Positions 33,397 to 44,499 of a DNA stretch of 64,000 bases are shown one piece after another (the stretch's first letter is position 1; each line of letters starts with the position of its first letter). The notes beneath the pieces were generated by a model. That model saw nothing but the letters and a program-made list of their open reading frames with translations. It had not been told where the DNA came from and did no database searches. The position numbers and the translations under genes are program-made. This DNA is from Rhabdophis nuchalis (lineage: Eukaryota; Chordata; Lepidosauria; Squamata; Natricidae). The stretch spans positions 76,322,119-76,386,118 of the forward strand of contig CM077648.1 in the NCBI GenBank assembly GCA_039707465.1, read 5' to 3'.

Positions 33397-33933
33397 TCAG
33401 GCCGCGGATCGATCGAGCAATCGATGTAGCGGCTCGGCTAGCGTTGCCTTATGGGGTAGAAAAGGCACGTAGAAGTTCAAGAGGCCGAGGAATGCCTGCA
33501 GCTCCGTCTTGGAGATGGGGGAGGTGGCAGGGACAGAATGGACCCCGTGCACTGACAGGCCCAGTGCGGGAAACCAATCCAGGCCGATGATGGCCGCTAG
33601 GGGGTCAGAGACCACTAAGATAGGCAACCGTCCCTTGAAAGCCCCATACTCCACCCCCAGGGATATCTGGCCCAAGGTGGGAATAGAAGTCCCTTGGTAG
33701 TCCCGCAGGACTGTCAGAGGAGGGGACAAAACATCCAGGGAGAGGCCGGGGCAGATCCTGGCCAACCGTGCCAGGGAGATGATGGACCTAGAGGAGCCTG
33801 AGTCCACCTCCATGCAGACCCCCACCCCCTCCAGTTTTACAGTCGTTTGAAGCCGCGTACGTTCGGGCAAGGCTTCCTGCAGGGCGGGTGCGTCCGTCAA
33901 GGCGAAGCAGCCAGACGGCTGCGGCTGTTGGCG
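33397..33933 (-). pseudogene. Gypsy element 1 protease joined to RT remnant by an internal deletion
   Basis: The frame covers the aspartic protease (active-site DSGSS near 33806-33820; second conserved stretch IIGLDWFPALGLSVHGVHS). It then passes directly, at about 33517, into the post-RT segment SKTELQAFLGLLNFY. In element 2 these two points are about 780 bp apart and hold the entire RT finger/palm region including YFDD. The deletion keeps the reading frame. Upstream, a TGA at 33934-33936 separates this frame from gag. Confidence 0.88.
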
Positions 33934-34800
33934 TCAGCCCTGGCGTCGCTGGCCGGGTTGTTGGGTCACCTGTCCCCTCCGGTCGTCTCCGGTGCGCCGT
34001 TGGGGCTCCGGGGTGGGCGGTGAGTCGGTAGGGGCTGCGGCATGGCAGACGGCAGCCAGGTGGCCTTTTTGGCCGCAACGGCGGCAGGTGGCGGCCCGGA
34101 ACGGGCAATCGGTTCGGGGGTGCTTTCCCCCGCAGCCCAAGCATTTGTTGGCGGACTGCTGAGGAAGAGGCCTGCGGCCGGCCGACCGCACGTAGGCGAC
34201 CTGGTCTTCCTCGTCCAGGTCGTCGGAGTCTTCCACCAGGCAGGTGCGAGCAGCCGGTTGGCGGTCCAGGTCCCGGTCAAAGACCGAGGACTCGGACATT
34301 TCAAACGCCCGAGCCTCGTCTACCGCCTGCTCCAACGTTAGCTCCGTGTGGGCCAGCAGGCGCCTTCTGAGGCGGATTTCCCTGAGGCCCCAGATAAACT
34401 GTTCGAGCAGCGATTCACCTAGGAAGGCGGAGGCAAAATCGCATGGGATGGCGGCCACACGGAGTGCCTGAAGGAAATCGGCCACCGACTGGTTTGGTTT
34501 CTGCAGGCACTTCCGAAAGGCGAAGCGATGGGTCATCCGCGACGGCACCGGGGCGTAGTGGGCCCGGAACCGCTCGATCAGGGTGTCCCACGGAACTTCG
34601 TACACCTCAGTCGGCGCGGCCACGGTGCGGGCAGTTGGGAAGAGCTCTGGGCCGCCGCAGCCCAAGAAATGCCCCAATTTCCTGGCTGGAGGCAGTGCCC
34701 CGTAATCATTGGCCAGGATAAAGCATTCGAAGCATGCCATAAACGAGACCCAGGTCTCCTTTGAAGAGTCAAAAGGAGCGAAGGGAGGGACTGATCCCAT
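33934..34800 (-). CDS. Gypsy element 1 Gag, 288 aa
   Basis: Open from ATG at 34800 to TGA at 33934-33936. A retrotransposon capsid-type region (residues about 1-190: PFAPFDSSKETWVSFMACFECF..., then the SVADFLQALRVAA and LTLEQAVDEARAFE helices) is followed by two zinc knuckles at about 220-255 (CLGCGGKHPRTDC, spacing CX2CX3HX4C, and CRRCGQKGHLAAVC, CX2CX4HX4C), then a basic tail. Gag forms the particle and packages RNA. The TGA is in the same frame as protease; element 2 has GGA at the matching codon, so this is probably a nonsense change rather than a natural terminator. Confidence 0.88.
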   Translation of the reverse strand: MGSVPPFAPFDSSKETWVSFMACFECFILANDYGALPPARKLGHFLGCGGPELFPTARTVAAPTEVYEVPWDTLIERFRAHYAPVPSRMTHRFAFRKCLQKPNQSVADFLQALRVAAIPCDFASAFLGESLLEQFIWGLREIRLRRRLLAHTELTLEQAVDEARAFEMSESSVFDRDLDRQPAARTCLVEDSDDLDEEDQVAYVRSAGRRPLPQQSANKCLGCGGKHPRTDCPFRAATCRRCGQKGHLAAVCHAAAPTDSPPTPEPQRRTGDDRRGQVTQQPGQRRQG

Positions 34801-34884
34801 GGTGGATCATACCGCTAACGAAAAAGGGGGAAAAAAGGGAAAAAACTTTTTTGTGAGGAAATAATTTTTTCCTCCGCAAGTAGA

Positions 34885-34914
34885 GCTCTGCCTGGCCCCA
34901 GCCCTCGTCGCCAG
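34885..34914 (-). other. Primer-binding region of Gypsy element 1
   Basis: On the minus strand the sequence directly inside the 5' LTR reads CTGGCGACGAGGGC. The same CTGGCGACGA follows the LTR of element 2 (61238). The tRNA is not identified. Confidence 0.6.
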
Positions 34915-35262
34915 TGTTAGATTCTCTGATGTTGTAGAGAATAGAGGGAGTCCAGCCAGGTTTGCTCAAACAATTGCTGTTTATTAGTTGCAGCAAGTAA
35001 CAAAGTCAAATAGTTGAAATAACAGAAAAGCGCGGTAGACAGGGGCTCCCGCGTTTGACAGCGGCTTATATATGGAGCTGTCAAACGGGGAGCCAATCAG
35101 GCTGCGGCAACAGCCGGTTTCCCGCCAGGCGCGCCTTAGCCAATCAGGCACGACTAGCGGTTAGGCGGCTTGCTACAGCCTGTCTCCATGGCTTCAAGTG
35201 GCAGCCTGGAAGACCTGCGGTCGGTCGTAAGTCGAGACCGGTCGCAGGTCGAGGACACAACA
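34915..35262 (-). repeat. Gypsy element 1, 5' LTR
   Basis: 348 bp, same ends as 30949-31296. The minus-strand TATATAAG box (about 35057-35064) would drive the element. Confidence 0.95.
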
Positions 35263-35601
35263 ATATGGCATTCCTTGTCCATCTTTAAAAAAATTGATAT
35301 CAGTTAAACAACATAAGTGTATATATCTGCTCTTGTCAAAAATATTTTTAAAATGTAGAATAATTTATATCATTCAGCAGTTTCTGATCAAGTGATCATT
35401 GTGAAAATAATTTCAGACACAAATTTACACATCTATAATGATCCAATCTGGGTTGATCACCAGTGATGGTTGGTTGTATCTGTCTTTTTTTAGTTGTAGA
35501 TTGGGGTATTGATGGCTAGTTATTAAGTCATTGGCTGTTGTTTCCTTGTGCTGCCTCAGCTCCTAAGTACTTGATAAACTGGTGTCCCAAAGGTGCTTTT
35601 T
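35263..35601. other. AT-rich flank; 35440-35586 may belong to the PLE interrupted by copy C
   Basis: No gene. The stretch ending ACTGGTGTCCC and its continuation after copy C (AAAGGTGCTTTTTC, PLE terminus) read as one older repeat split by the insertion. This is inference. Confidence 0.4.
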
Positions 35602-37681
35602 TTTTTTTGAATAAAAGTTTTTATTGATTTTACAATTTTATAATATTAGGGAAGGGTAATTAGGGTTTATATTATACATTTTAGAGCTTCCATACCAGAG
35701 ATGGTGACTGTAATCGGGTCCTCATACAATATCATGTTAAACAAGTAGTGTTCGGAGATATATACATTTGGCACATTTTTAAGATTCATACATTCCATCT
35801 TTAGTTTTACATTTTCATCCGTTTCAAGAATTACAATAGCTCAAAATTAATTATTTTTGAGATCTGAGCCTTTTTGCTATCGCACCTTCTTTCTCCCTCC
35901 CCTCAGAGGGCGGGACCATAGCTCCTCTTATTCCTTCTTCTTCATCTCCCAGGGTTGAGGAGTGTTTTTTAAGAAAGGCCTTGGTCTCTGCAATTGTTTT
36001 AATTCTAATTCTGCCTCCCTTCCAGAATACCAACATTCCTTCAGGCATTAACCATTTAAACCAGATCCCATTTTTATATATTTTTTTAGACAAGAAGCAA
36101 AATTTCCTTCTTGCTTCTCTAATCTTTTTTGGGATCTGCTTTAATATGGCAATATCTCTTTGTTCATATTTCAATGGACCCTCCCGTTGTGCCCTTAGTA
36201 TCTCCTCCTGTGTGTACCTTCTTAAAAATTTAATATGAATCTCTCTGGGAACTTCATTTATTCTAGCATATGCTGAATTAATTCTATAAATTAAATCTAT
36301 TTCCCCCCCCCAAAGATATTCTTTAGTTTTTTTGATATAATCTGCTAAAATTCCACTCATTAAATCTCTTAAATCTTCACCTTCATTTCAGGAACATTCT
36401 GAAACCTAAGGAAGAAAGACATTCTTTCAAATTCAAATTTAGACATGTGCCCAGAAAATTCTGACATTTCTTTCTGCAATTCTTTTAACTCGTCCCTCAT
36501 CTCGGCTGCCCCCTTCTTCAACTCTCCAATTTCCTGTTGGTTAATTGTTATAGTTTTTTGTGACTCCCGCAGTTCATCTCTTAAATCTGAAAAATCTTTC
36601 GTCAAGCCTATCCGCATTTCTTGTATTTCTCTCATTATGTCATCAAGCGTTAGTCCTTTCTCTTTGTCTCCTCCTGTTGCCCCTTTCTGTAACATGGTAG
36701 AAATTTTGGCTTGTTGTGAAGTTGGAATGGCTCTAGATGAAGTTTGAGCTGGAAAGGCTTTTTCCCATCGGAGATTTTTTTTTATGAGGCATTTGTGATT
36801 TTAAGTTCGTAGGATAAAAATGGCGTTGAGGAGTGGGCAGTCTATGAGGTTCAAGATATCAGGAACACATTAAGTCAGAGTCCAATTTTCAATTTTTTAA
36901 GTTTTATCAAGTCCAGAGGGATAATTTTTCTATAAATCCACAATAAGAAGGTCCACGTATTGGGAAATACACCAAGGACTTCTTGAGAATACCGAAGAAA
37001 TATATTTTCCTTTAAATTCCAAGTAACTGAAGGGATGTTACATAACTCAATAAAAGTTTATCATCCGGAACAAAGAAATCGCCATTTTGCCGCCTCTCCT
37101 CCAGGAGTGCGAAGAAAGTGAAAGCAAAGTAAAAGTTTCCGCTGTTTAAACAAGCCGCAGATACAGTGTTACCAATTGTAATTCCAGCATTGAAACAAAG
37201 TTTCTTTAGTTGGTATAAGAACAGATTATGTTAATCTTTCTCTCTCCTTAATTCGGAGAGCATTTTAAACAGCCGCTTTTATGAGAGGGGTTTTTTGTAA
37301 TTGAAACTCCCCCTCTGTTCTTCTTTTTTTACAACAATTTAATGGATCGTAAAGCAATAACTCACAGTCATTTTTCCTTTGAAAGAAGGTCCCGCTGCAG
37401 CACCAGGTCCGGCATTTCGGCCCGTCTTCTTTTTTCCGCTAATTCCAGTAAGCGTTGGCAAGGGGGTCGCACCCCCCCCCGCTTTCCGCTTCCTCAGCAC
37501 CTAGAGCAAAGCGGGAAAGGGCATCCCACTGACCACCGTCGGTACGGAAGCTCCCTGCAGCCGCTCGTCCGGCAGGGAGTTAACCCAAACTCCCTGGACC
37601 CCCCTGGGGGGCCAGCTAAAAAAGCAAGTGGCAGGAGCGCCCGAAAGCACTTCTGTTGCCGTCGAGAACCGGAAATGAAAT
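35602..37681 (-). mobile_element. ORF1-only L1-derived element, copy C (diverged subfamily)
   Basis: Bounded by a perfect 15-bp target duplication (CCAAAGGTGCTTTTT at 35587-35601 and 37682-37696). 2,080 bp on the minus strand: 5'UTR of about 985 bp, ORF1 (one frameshift), about 250 bp of 3'UTR, AATAAAAAC and a poly(A) run (plus-strand T-run at 35602-35608). The 3' terminus (AAAATTGTAAAATC(C)AATAAAA) matches copy B although the rest is strongly diverged, so the ORF1-only structure is a heritable family trait rather than an accident of one copy. Confidence 0.85.
35851..36695 (-). pseudogene. L1-type ORF1, one frameshift (copy C)
   Basis: 36695-36369 encodes the N-terminal coiled coil and the start of the RRM (SFFLRFQNVPE). 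36360-35851 continues in another frame with the rest of the RRM (PREIHIKFLRRYTQEEILRAQ), the C-terminal domain (IWFKWLMPEGMLVFWKGGRI) and the basic tail AKRLRSQK. A single-base loss near 36388-36395 accounts for the break. Sequence is well diverged from copies A and B, but domain order and length are the same. Confidence 0.82.
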
Positions 37682-37683
37682 CC

Positions 37684-38310
37684 AAAGGTGCTTTTTCAAG
37701 AGACAACCGGATTGTTTTTCTTTGAAGATATTTCACTTCTCATCCAAGAAGCTTCTTCAGTTCTGACTGGATAGTAGGAAATGGAAGGATTTATATACCT
37801 TCCAGACAGCTGGTCATTTGCATTCTTTTAGAGAGTCACTGAGGCCACTTGGAGATTTATCTGTGTCCTCAGGGTCACCTGAATAGTGCAAATGGGTGAT
37901 ATGCTGCTGATTAATCAGCACTCTTGTTGACTGACAAGGGAGCCGTTTCCCAAGCTACAATCATTTCCCTGGATATTTTTGTATGGGCTTGGCCAACAAT
38001 TTTTAGTTGCAAAATTGGATGTACATTATTGTCCATTGCAATGTGATGCTATCAATGAATTGACAAGGGGTTGGATTAGAAGACCTCCAAGGTTCCTTCC
38101 AACTCTGTTATTCTATTCTATTCTAATTTGGATCTCCTTGTCTGACCCCTCGCTTGTGTTCTTGCAGTCTGGTGGTTAGCTTCCTCCCTGTCTGTCCTAC
38201 ATAGTCACAGCAGCAATCAATGCAGGAGATGTGGTAGATTATATTAGAAGTATATCCCATTATTACTGTCAAGAAGGATTTTTTTGCCAAATAAATATTG
38301 CCCATGAGGA
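37684..38310 (-). pseudogene. Penelope-like element 3' fragment (GIY-YIG endonuclease and terminus)
   Basis: 38305-38123 on the minus strand encodes IIYHISCIDCCCDYVGQTGRKLTTRLQEHK: the Cys-rich GIY-YIG-type module typical of PLEs, with conserved Y-V-G-Q-T-G-R and E-H residues. Downstream the element runs to its terminus at about 37684 (AAAGGTGCTTTTTC). The conserved PLE motif (plus TTTCACTTCTCATCCAAGAA, 37731-37750) lies between. A short CR1 end interrupts it at 38071-38127. Confidence 0.7.
38071..38127 (+). mobile_element. CR1 3' terminal fragment inside the PLE
   Basis: GGGGTTGGATTAGAAGACC...CCTTCCAACTCTG and an ATTCT tail of about three units. Confidence 0.75.
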
Positions 38311-38567
38311 CTAATCTATTGATTTCTTTAACTTATATTAGTTAATAGAAGGCCCACTTCTAATCTCAACTAATGCTGGTACACATGACAGGAAAGCTAA
38401 GTTTGATCTCACAAATTTATTCTGGACCTACTTCTAATTTACTGAAATCCCAAATTGAGATTGTTTCCCTTGATTTCTACTTCCCCTACATTAACTATGC
38501 TCCTTTTGAGTCAAAAGAAGACCAAATGTCTCCTGGCCTCCTGGTGATTGTTTTTGTTTAGATTATA
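38311..38567. other. Unrecognised spacer
   Basis: AT-rich, no feature. Confidence 0.5.
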
Positions 38568-39118
38568 TGAAGTGTTAATACCACTTTATAAGGCCTTGGT
38601 AAGGCCACACTTGGAATACTGCATTCAGTTTTGGTCACCACAATGTAGAAAAGATGTGGAGACTCTAGAAAGAGTGCAGAGAAGAGCAACAAAGATGATT
38701 AGGGGCCTGGAGACTAAAACATATGAAGAACGGTTGCTGGAACAGGGTATGTCTAGTTTAATGAAAAGAAGGACTAGGAGAGACATGATAGCAGTGTTCC
38801 AATATCTCAGGGGTTGCCACAAAGAATAAGGAGTCAAACTATTCTCCAAAGCACCTGAGGGCAGGACTAAAAGCAATGGGTGGAAACTAATCAAGGAGAG
38901 AAGCAACTTAGAACTGAGAAGAAACTTCCTGACAGTTAGGACAATTAATCAGTGGAACAGAAGTTGCCTCCAGAAGTTGTGAATGCCCCAACAGTGCAAG
39001 TCTTCAAGAAGATGTTGGATAGCCATTTGTCTAAAATGGTATTGGGTTTCCTGCCTAGGCAGGGAGTTGGACTAGATGACCTCCAAGGTCCCTTCCAACT
39101 CTGCTATTGTATTGTATT
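38568..39118 (+). mobile_element. CR1 LINE 3' fragment
   Basis: Starts with [16 protein letters not shown] coding (frame 38548-38829), broken by a stop at 38827-38829 (Glu to stop) and a small insertion near 38960. It ends with the CR1 3'UTR and an ATTGT tail at about 39105-39118. Confidence 0.9.
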
Positions 39119-42100
39119 ATATGCATTTCTGTGTTTCAGTAAACTGGGTACACAAATCAACCTCACTTGTTCTATCTAGTTACCATTTAATTTCCATCTA
39201 TATCTCTTTGATCCTTTAGAAAATAATACCATCTTGGGTTTGGAATAACTTATCTGTAAGTATTCTTTCCTAGAGTAAATACCAATTTCTGTCAGAATTT
39301 TTCTCATTCCAATTGACATGAGTACCATGTTTTTCTGTACACAGTAATATAGGGGCTTTTCTTCTTCCAATTAATGTGGCATAGAAGAAAGGATTATTAA
39401 GCTCTTCTACAATGTGGTTTATATAAATATTAAAGTGGAAGGAAGCCAATATACATCACTGGGGGATGCATTTTTTTTTGTTTTAATCTGTTTTGTTATG
39501 GAACCGCTCTGGTTTACCTGTATGCATGTGTAAGTGTCTTGATATAATTTATGTATTATGTATTGTTCCATCTATATCAGTAGTGAAAAACCTCTCTCAT
39601 AATTTTCATTCATTTATTGTTATCAAAGGCAGATGATAAATCAATATATGCTGTATATAAGCATTTTGAGGGGGCATTCACTGACTGGGGAATCAGATGT
39701 TGAAAATGAAATACTTATCAACAGTGCCTTGCATAACCAATATACACCCAATGACAAGAAATATTAGCTGTTATGTTGGCTGTACAATATTTCCTTAGTT
39801 TATTCATGGAAAAATAGTGATGATAAAGACAGATTACAAATTTTAAGAAGCCATTGTTAAGAAAGCCAAGATCTACAGGGTTCAAAGGCTGTTGTTCACT
39901 TTGAAGATATACCAATTACATATTACTTATACACTGAGGAAGAAACTAGTAATAGCTGACATTTTGTCCAGGAAAAGATTTGATATAGGAAAAGCTAAAT
40001 TATCACTTTCTTTGAACATTTGCCTGATACTAAAATGAGAGACTTTAAGGAAGTTATACTGAAGTACTGTTAATTTACAGTTTTTGAAGGTTATTAGATG
40101 ATCTCAAGGAAAAAAAGACAATGTGTCCAAAGAAATGAGAATATATTAGAACTATAGAGAAGAGTTAAATGTTTATCATTTTTAAGAGTGATTGTATAGT
40201 TCGGCATAAATTAAGAAATGAAATCCTGGAAAAGATAGATCCAACATTTTAGGTAACCAATATCCTTTATTGCTAGATTACTGTTCAGTGTTTGCAATAT
40301 GTCAACTAGAAAAGCTTTCTAGTAATCTGTCAGAATTAGGTACAACTGTTTTACATGGTCGTCTATTTAGTTTATAGAAATATTCCAGTGTTGACAAAAC
40401 ACCAGTCCATCTTTTAAAGAACTGGTGACATATCATTAGATCTACTCTTAAGAAGCTGATGGTGAATCACTAACTCGACTTTTAACAAGTAGATATTTAG
40501 ACTACTCATGTCAAGAGTTTGATACATTCTCAGAATGATCACAGAAATACGTCAGAAAAAAATGGGCAAAAAAAAAGAACATTATGATAAATGAATCCTG
40601 TTTAGAAGAATTTTATGAAGTTAATTTTGAACAAAATAGTTTATAGAAATCTGAACGATGTTCATATTTCATATGAAAGTTCAGAACCTATTGTGCATCT
40701 CGGGATTTTAGAACTCCATTCTGGTATCATTATGAGCAGAACTAATCATAATATTTCTTTTCTCCCAAATCAGCTTCCCTTTTTTCTCTGATAATTATGA
40801 AAGAAAATTCTTTACAATGTGGCTATCTCATGCTCACATAAATATCAGTAGAAATACATGGTACAGTATTTACACTGCTCTGTGTGTAAATATGGACATT
40901 AGTATGTGGACATGGGTGTGGAAGAGGATGCATAGTAATCATAGAGAAAATATGAGTAAAGAATCTATCATGCTATCCTGATAATGAGTTCAAAAAATAA
41001 TATTGTAGTTCTAGTTGGTCACATTTCCATCTCACATATTTCTTCAATATTTTCTGACTGAATATTTTGTTCGTCAAAAATAAAATCCAATGCAGCAAAT
41101 GTAGCCAGAAGTGCCCTTGTAAAAACTTGTTAAGATATTCTGTTACAGACTAAATAGTTTTCTTAATAGGACTAAAATGAAGAGAACTTTTCCAGTTGCC
41201 AGTGGCACCACTATGGACCAGTCATGGAGACTGATACATTCTATTGATCAATAAAGTGAATTCAATTTATTATCCCTCATGAGGACCAATAGCTTGGAAA
41301 GCTAAGAGACATATCCAAAGGATGAGAAATACTTACAGTAATTATTTGTGACTGCCAAACATCCATGAACAGTGCCATCTGTGGAAATCCAGATGTTTAT
41401 AAGCTAGGGCTTTGTTTGCTGATTTGACCCTTCCTCTTCTTTTTAATGACTAAGAGTATATTTTATTTTTATTCTTTTACAACTATACTAAATCAGATTT
41501 GGGTCCTTATTTGCACAAGAGCTAAAAGAAAATATTTGCTCCAATGAACACACATAAGTAACTTAAGCATAATTGTGATTCAGAAAAATGCCAGAAATAT
41601 TGAAAAGCTGCCCAAGTGGCAAACAAATTGTGCCAGTAGCAATCATGTAAATCTAAATTAGTTGATGGCCAAAGTCCAGTTGGCAATATAGAGGATGGAG
41701 TGCAGTGAGAAGCTAAGTAGAACTGCTGGATAAAGTAATTCAAGGCGACAGAAGCATGAATTGACCTAAAACTACCTTGTTTTTGCCTGTTCATTCAGCC
41801 AAATGCTGTGATTTTCCTTTCTTCTGATTATCAATCTGTTTCTAATAGGTTAAAAAAAAAAAACTTGCTGTGACTGTTCTCAAGAGAATCTACTACTGGG
41901 AAAGTTGTCAAAATTATGTATTCATATTTAATGTATGCAAACCACTTGTATGCCACTTTTACTACTGCCCAGGTGATTTATTTAAAATCTTTGGAAAATG
42001 CAAGAATGAAAATACTTTCACAGTGTGGCACAGAGAAAGCTTGGTGGCAAGTTTTGTCCCAATAAGCCATTTAAAAAAAATAGTCATAGCATTCATCATG

Positions 42101-42544
42101 TCCTCAGTTCAGAATGTGATGGCTTCTAATTGGGAAAGACAAAATAATATGCCAGTGTTTTAAATACGTATATACAGTGGAAAGAATCCAACATAAATTG
42201 GGCTTCTATTCAATCAAATAAGAAGTTAGACCACTAACTTCCTATAGAATCACATACCTGATAAGAACATTTCAGACAGAATTACACATAATTTGGAAAA
42301 TTAGGAGGGCTAAGACTTGGAGCACGTTGTTTTGTTTTCAGTAATGTCTCCTTATATTATAGGAAAGCAGTTGAATTAGATCTGATGTTTTTATCCTTCT
42401 TTCATGGAAATTAAATTAAAATAGAGTTCTTCCAGCCTGGGTGTTTTTTAATTGAAAAAAAATGTAATAAGCCTGCTTATCTGGCCCCCAACTAACTCAT
42501 TATTCTTAATTTTTATATTATGTTATTTTTATCTACTATGGGTA
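39119..42544. other. About 3.4 kb AT-rich, nothing recognised
   Basis: Both strands scanned. Frames are short and uncharacteristic, and I recall no repeat family matching it. This is the longest apparently repeat-free stretch in the window. Confidence 0.55.
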
Positions 42545-44010
42545 TTGTATTGTGTTTTTAAATATTCCTGTACAATATTCCTGTACAGTTTCAAGAGCTG
42601 CAAAATGGTGGCGTGTATGTAGATTTTCACGGGTGTAGGTATGCTGGTATTGCTGTCTTCGGGTGTTTTCCCGTGTAAGCATGAAATTGTTATTGCAATG
42701 TTTCGACAAGATCTCACTTGCCATCCTCAGGCTTCGGTCTGCGGTTACGAAGGCATCGCCCTTCCTTAAATATTGGGGGGGGGGATGGAGTGCTGACTGT
42801 TGTTGTGAGTGGGTTGATTGGCTGTGCAGCAGTATCATGATTGGTAGATTGATGCTGATTGGTCTTATTTGTATGTTTCTCCTTATTTTGAATTTCAACG
42901 GCTTGGGTGGAGGGTGGGGCTCGTCTGTTGGTCAGTGCTGGTTTCCAGATGTCTGGTAGGCGGGAGGTGTCATCACGTTTGTTCATATTATTATGTTGCT
43001 TCTCTATTTCGATGGCTTCTCTGAGTATTCTCCTGTTCAGCTGTTCAGCCTTGGAGATCACTTTAGTTCCTTGAAAGTCAATATCATGTCCTGTAGTTTT
43101 GAAATATTGATAAAGAGATGAGGTATTAAGATGATTTTTAATGCATTTTTATGTTCTGTGATACGTGCACTTATTCTTCTGTTGGTTTGTCCTATGTAAG
43201 TGGCAGGGCAGATTTTACATGGAATTTTGTAGACTCCTTGGCTTTCTAGCTGGATCTTGTCTTTGGGGTTCCTTAGGATATTGGTTGTTTTTTGGTCGGT
43301 GTTGAAGGCTGTCTTGATGTTGTGCTTGTGGAGAATTTTGCTGATTTTGTCTGTGGTACCTTTGATGTATGGGAGGAGGGCAATGCCATTTTCCTGTTCT
43401 TTGTCTTGGCTCTTGGGCAGTGTCTCTTTTTGGATTAGTTTGGTGATTGTTTTTCTTCGGAATCCTTTGGATATTAATGCATTTGTGAGAAAGCGTAATT
43501 CAGTTTTCAGGTGGTCTTTGTCAGCTAGGCGTTTGGTTCTGTATATGAGGGTTTTGGCTACAGAGTTTATCTGTGCAGAGTGGTGATGGGATTGTGCATT
43601 TAGGTAGAAGTTGCTGTGTGTTTTTTTCTGGTAGATGGTGTGTCCCAGGGAGCCATTAGGTTTTTTGTAGATTAGGACGTCTAGAAAAGGAAGTTGGTTA
43701 TTAGCTTCTATTTCCATGGTGAATTGTATTTTGGGGTATATAGGGTGTTGAGGTGTGTAAGGAAGTTGTCCAGTTTTTCTTTCCCATGTGGCCAAATTAC
43801 GAAAGTGTCATCTACATATCTGAGCCAGAGTTTGTGTTTGTGTTCAGATTTGTCTAAGGCATTGGTTTCAAAATGTTCCATGTATAAGTTTGCGATGACA
43901 GGTGAGAGGGGTGATCCCATGGGTGCTCCTTCTATCTGTTTGTATCCTTGTCCATTATGAATGAAGTATGTGTTGGTTAGACAGTGGTCTAACCAGATTT
44001 TGCATGGTTT
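42545..44010 (-). pseudogene. Penelope-like element, 3' half (RT end plus GIY-YIG endonuclease)
   Basis: Minus strand: 43920-43708 holds the end of the RT (GSPLSPVIANLYMEHFE and the catalytic box YVDD in LRYVDDTFVIW). After a frameshift near 43740-43760, 43795-43058 continues with a long linker (LPFLDVLIYKKPNGS...) and the GIY-YIG endonuclease (YKIPCKICPATYIGQTNRRISARITEHK). A further frame (43061-42714) encodes a polar tail. PLEs use this RT and endonuclease for target-primed insertion. The 5' half is missing beyond a (TA)n run at 44011-44027. Confidence 0.85.
42700..42730 (-). ncRNA. Hammerhead-ribozyme-like core near the PLE 3' end
   Basis: The minus strand reads CTGAGGA, then a 6-bp stem (GGCAAG / CTTGTC) with a 6-nt loop, then GAAAC. 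This fits the hammerhead layout CUGAUGA-stem II-GAAAC with one U-to-G change in the core. PLEs are known to carry hammerhead motifs. Catalytic activity of this degraded copy is doubtful. Confidence 0.45.
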
Positions 44011-44027
44011 ATATATATATATATATA
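44011..44027. repeat. (TA)n microsatellite
   Basis: Marks the truncated 5' edge of the PLE. Confidence 0.85.
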
Positions 44028-44083
44028 AAAGTTGATGAACATCAAACTTTCTTATTCAGCCATATCTGGACTGGGAAAACAGA

Positions 44084-44146
44084 GAGGGTGGGGGGGAGAG
44101 AGAGAGAGAAAGAGAGGGAGGGAGGGAGGGAGGGAGGGAGGAAGAA
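44084..44146. repeat. (GA)n / (GGGA)n purine microsatellite
   Basis: GA repeats followed by GGGA repeats. Confidence 0.95.
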
Positions 44147-44499
44147 ATGGAATGCAACGATAAACTTGAAAAACATTCTGTTGAAAATATACCACAAAAT
44201 AGTTTGTCAAGACAGATATAGGAGGGAAAGCTAGAGTCTGTTCAGAATGCTAATCTAATACTAATCACTGGTTGCTTTACTGTTCAAATCTACATAACTA
44301 AATAAATGTTGTATGTTATTTCACAATGCCAGATTCTACAGTATTTGTCCAGTTATAATACCACTAATTTATTTGGCTGAAGGGTAATGTCAGCCTCATC
44401 AAAGTGACTCATGTCTTATTTGACGTTGAGTGAAGGTTGACGACTTAGAATTCAAGATGCGGCTTTGAGCTCCTGGTGTCACAGTAGAGTTAGGCAAAA

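Larger units (their letters stand above)
30949..35262 (-). mobile_element. Complete but defective Ty3/Gypsy LTR retrotransposon (element 1)
   Basis: 4,314 bp bounded by two 348-bp LTRs (30949-31296 and 34915-35262, each TG...CA) and a perfect 5-bp duplication ATATG (30944-30948 and 35263-35267). Minus-strand order is 5'LTR, primer-binding region, gag, protease, [RT missing], RNase H, integrase, polypurine tract, 3'LTR. The RT core is deleted and the rest of pol carries nonsense and frameshift changes, so it is a fossil. Protease-RT-RNaseH-integrase is the Ty3/Gypsy order. No env-like frame was seen. Confidence 0.93.

Noticed and set aside
31914..33472. Several 90-235-residue plus-strand frames (31914-33472)
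   Set aside because: Antisense shadows of GC-rich Gypsy pol; no domains in these frames.
34042..34764. Plus-strand frames over gag
   Set aside because: Antisense shadows of Gag.
37731..37747. Clear hammerhead ribozyme in the second PLE
   Set aside because: GGATGAG and GAAA are present, but stem II would be too short to call; mentioned only as a related motif.
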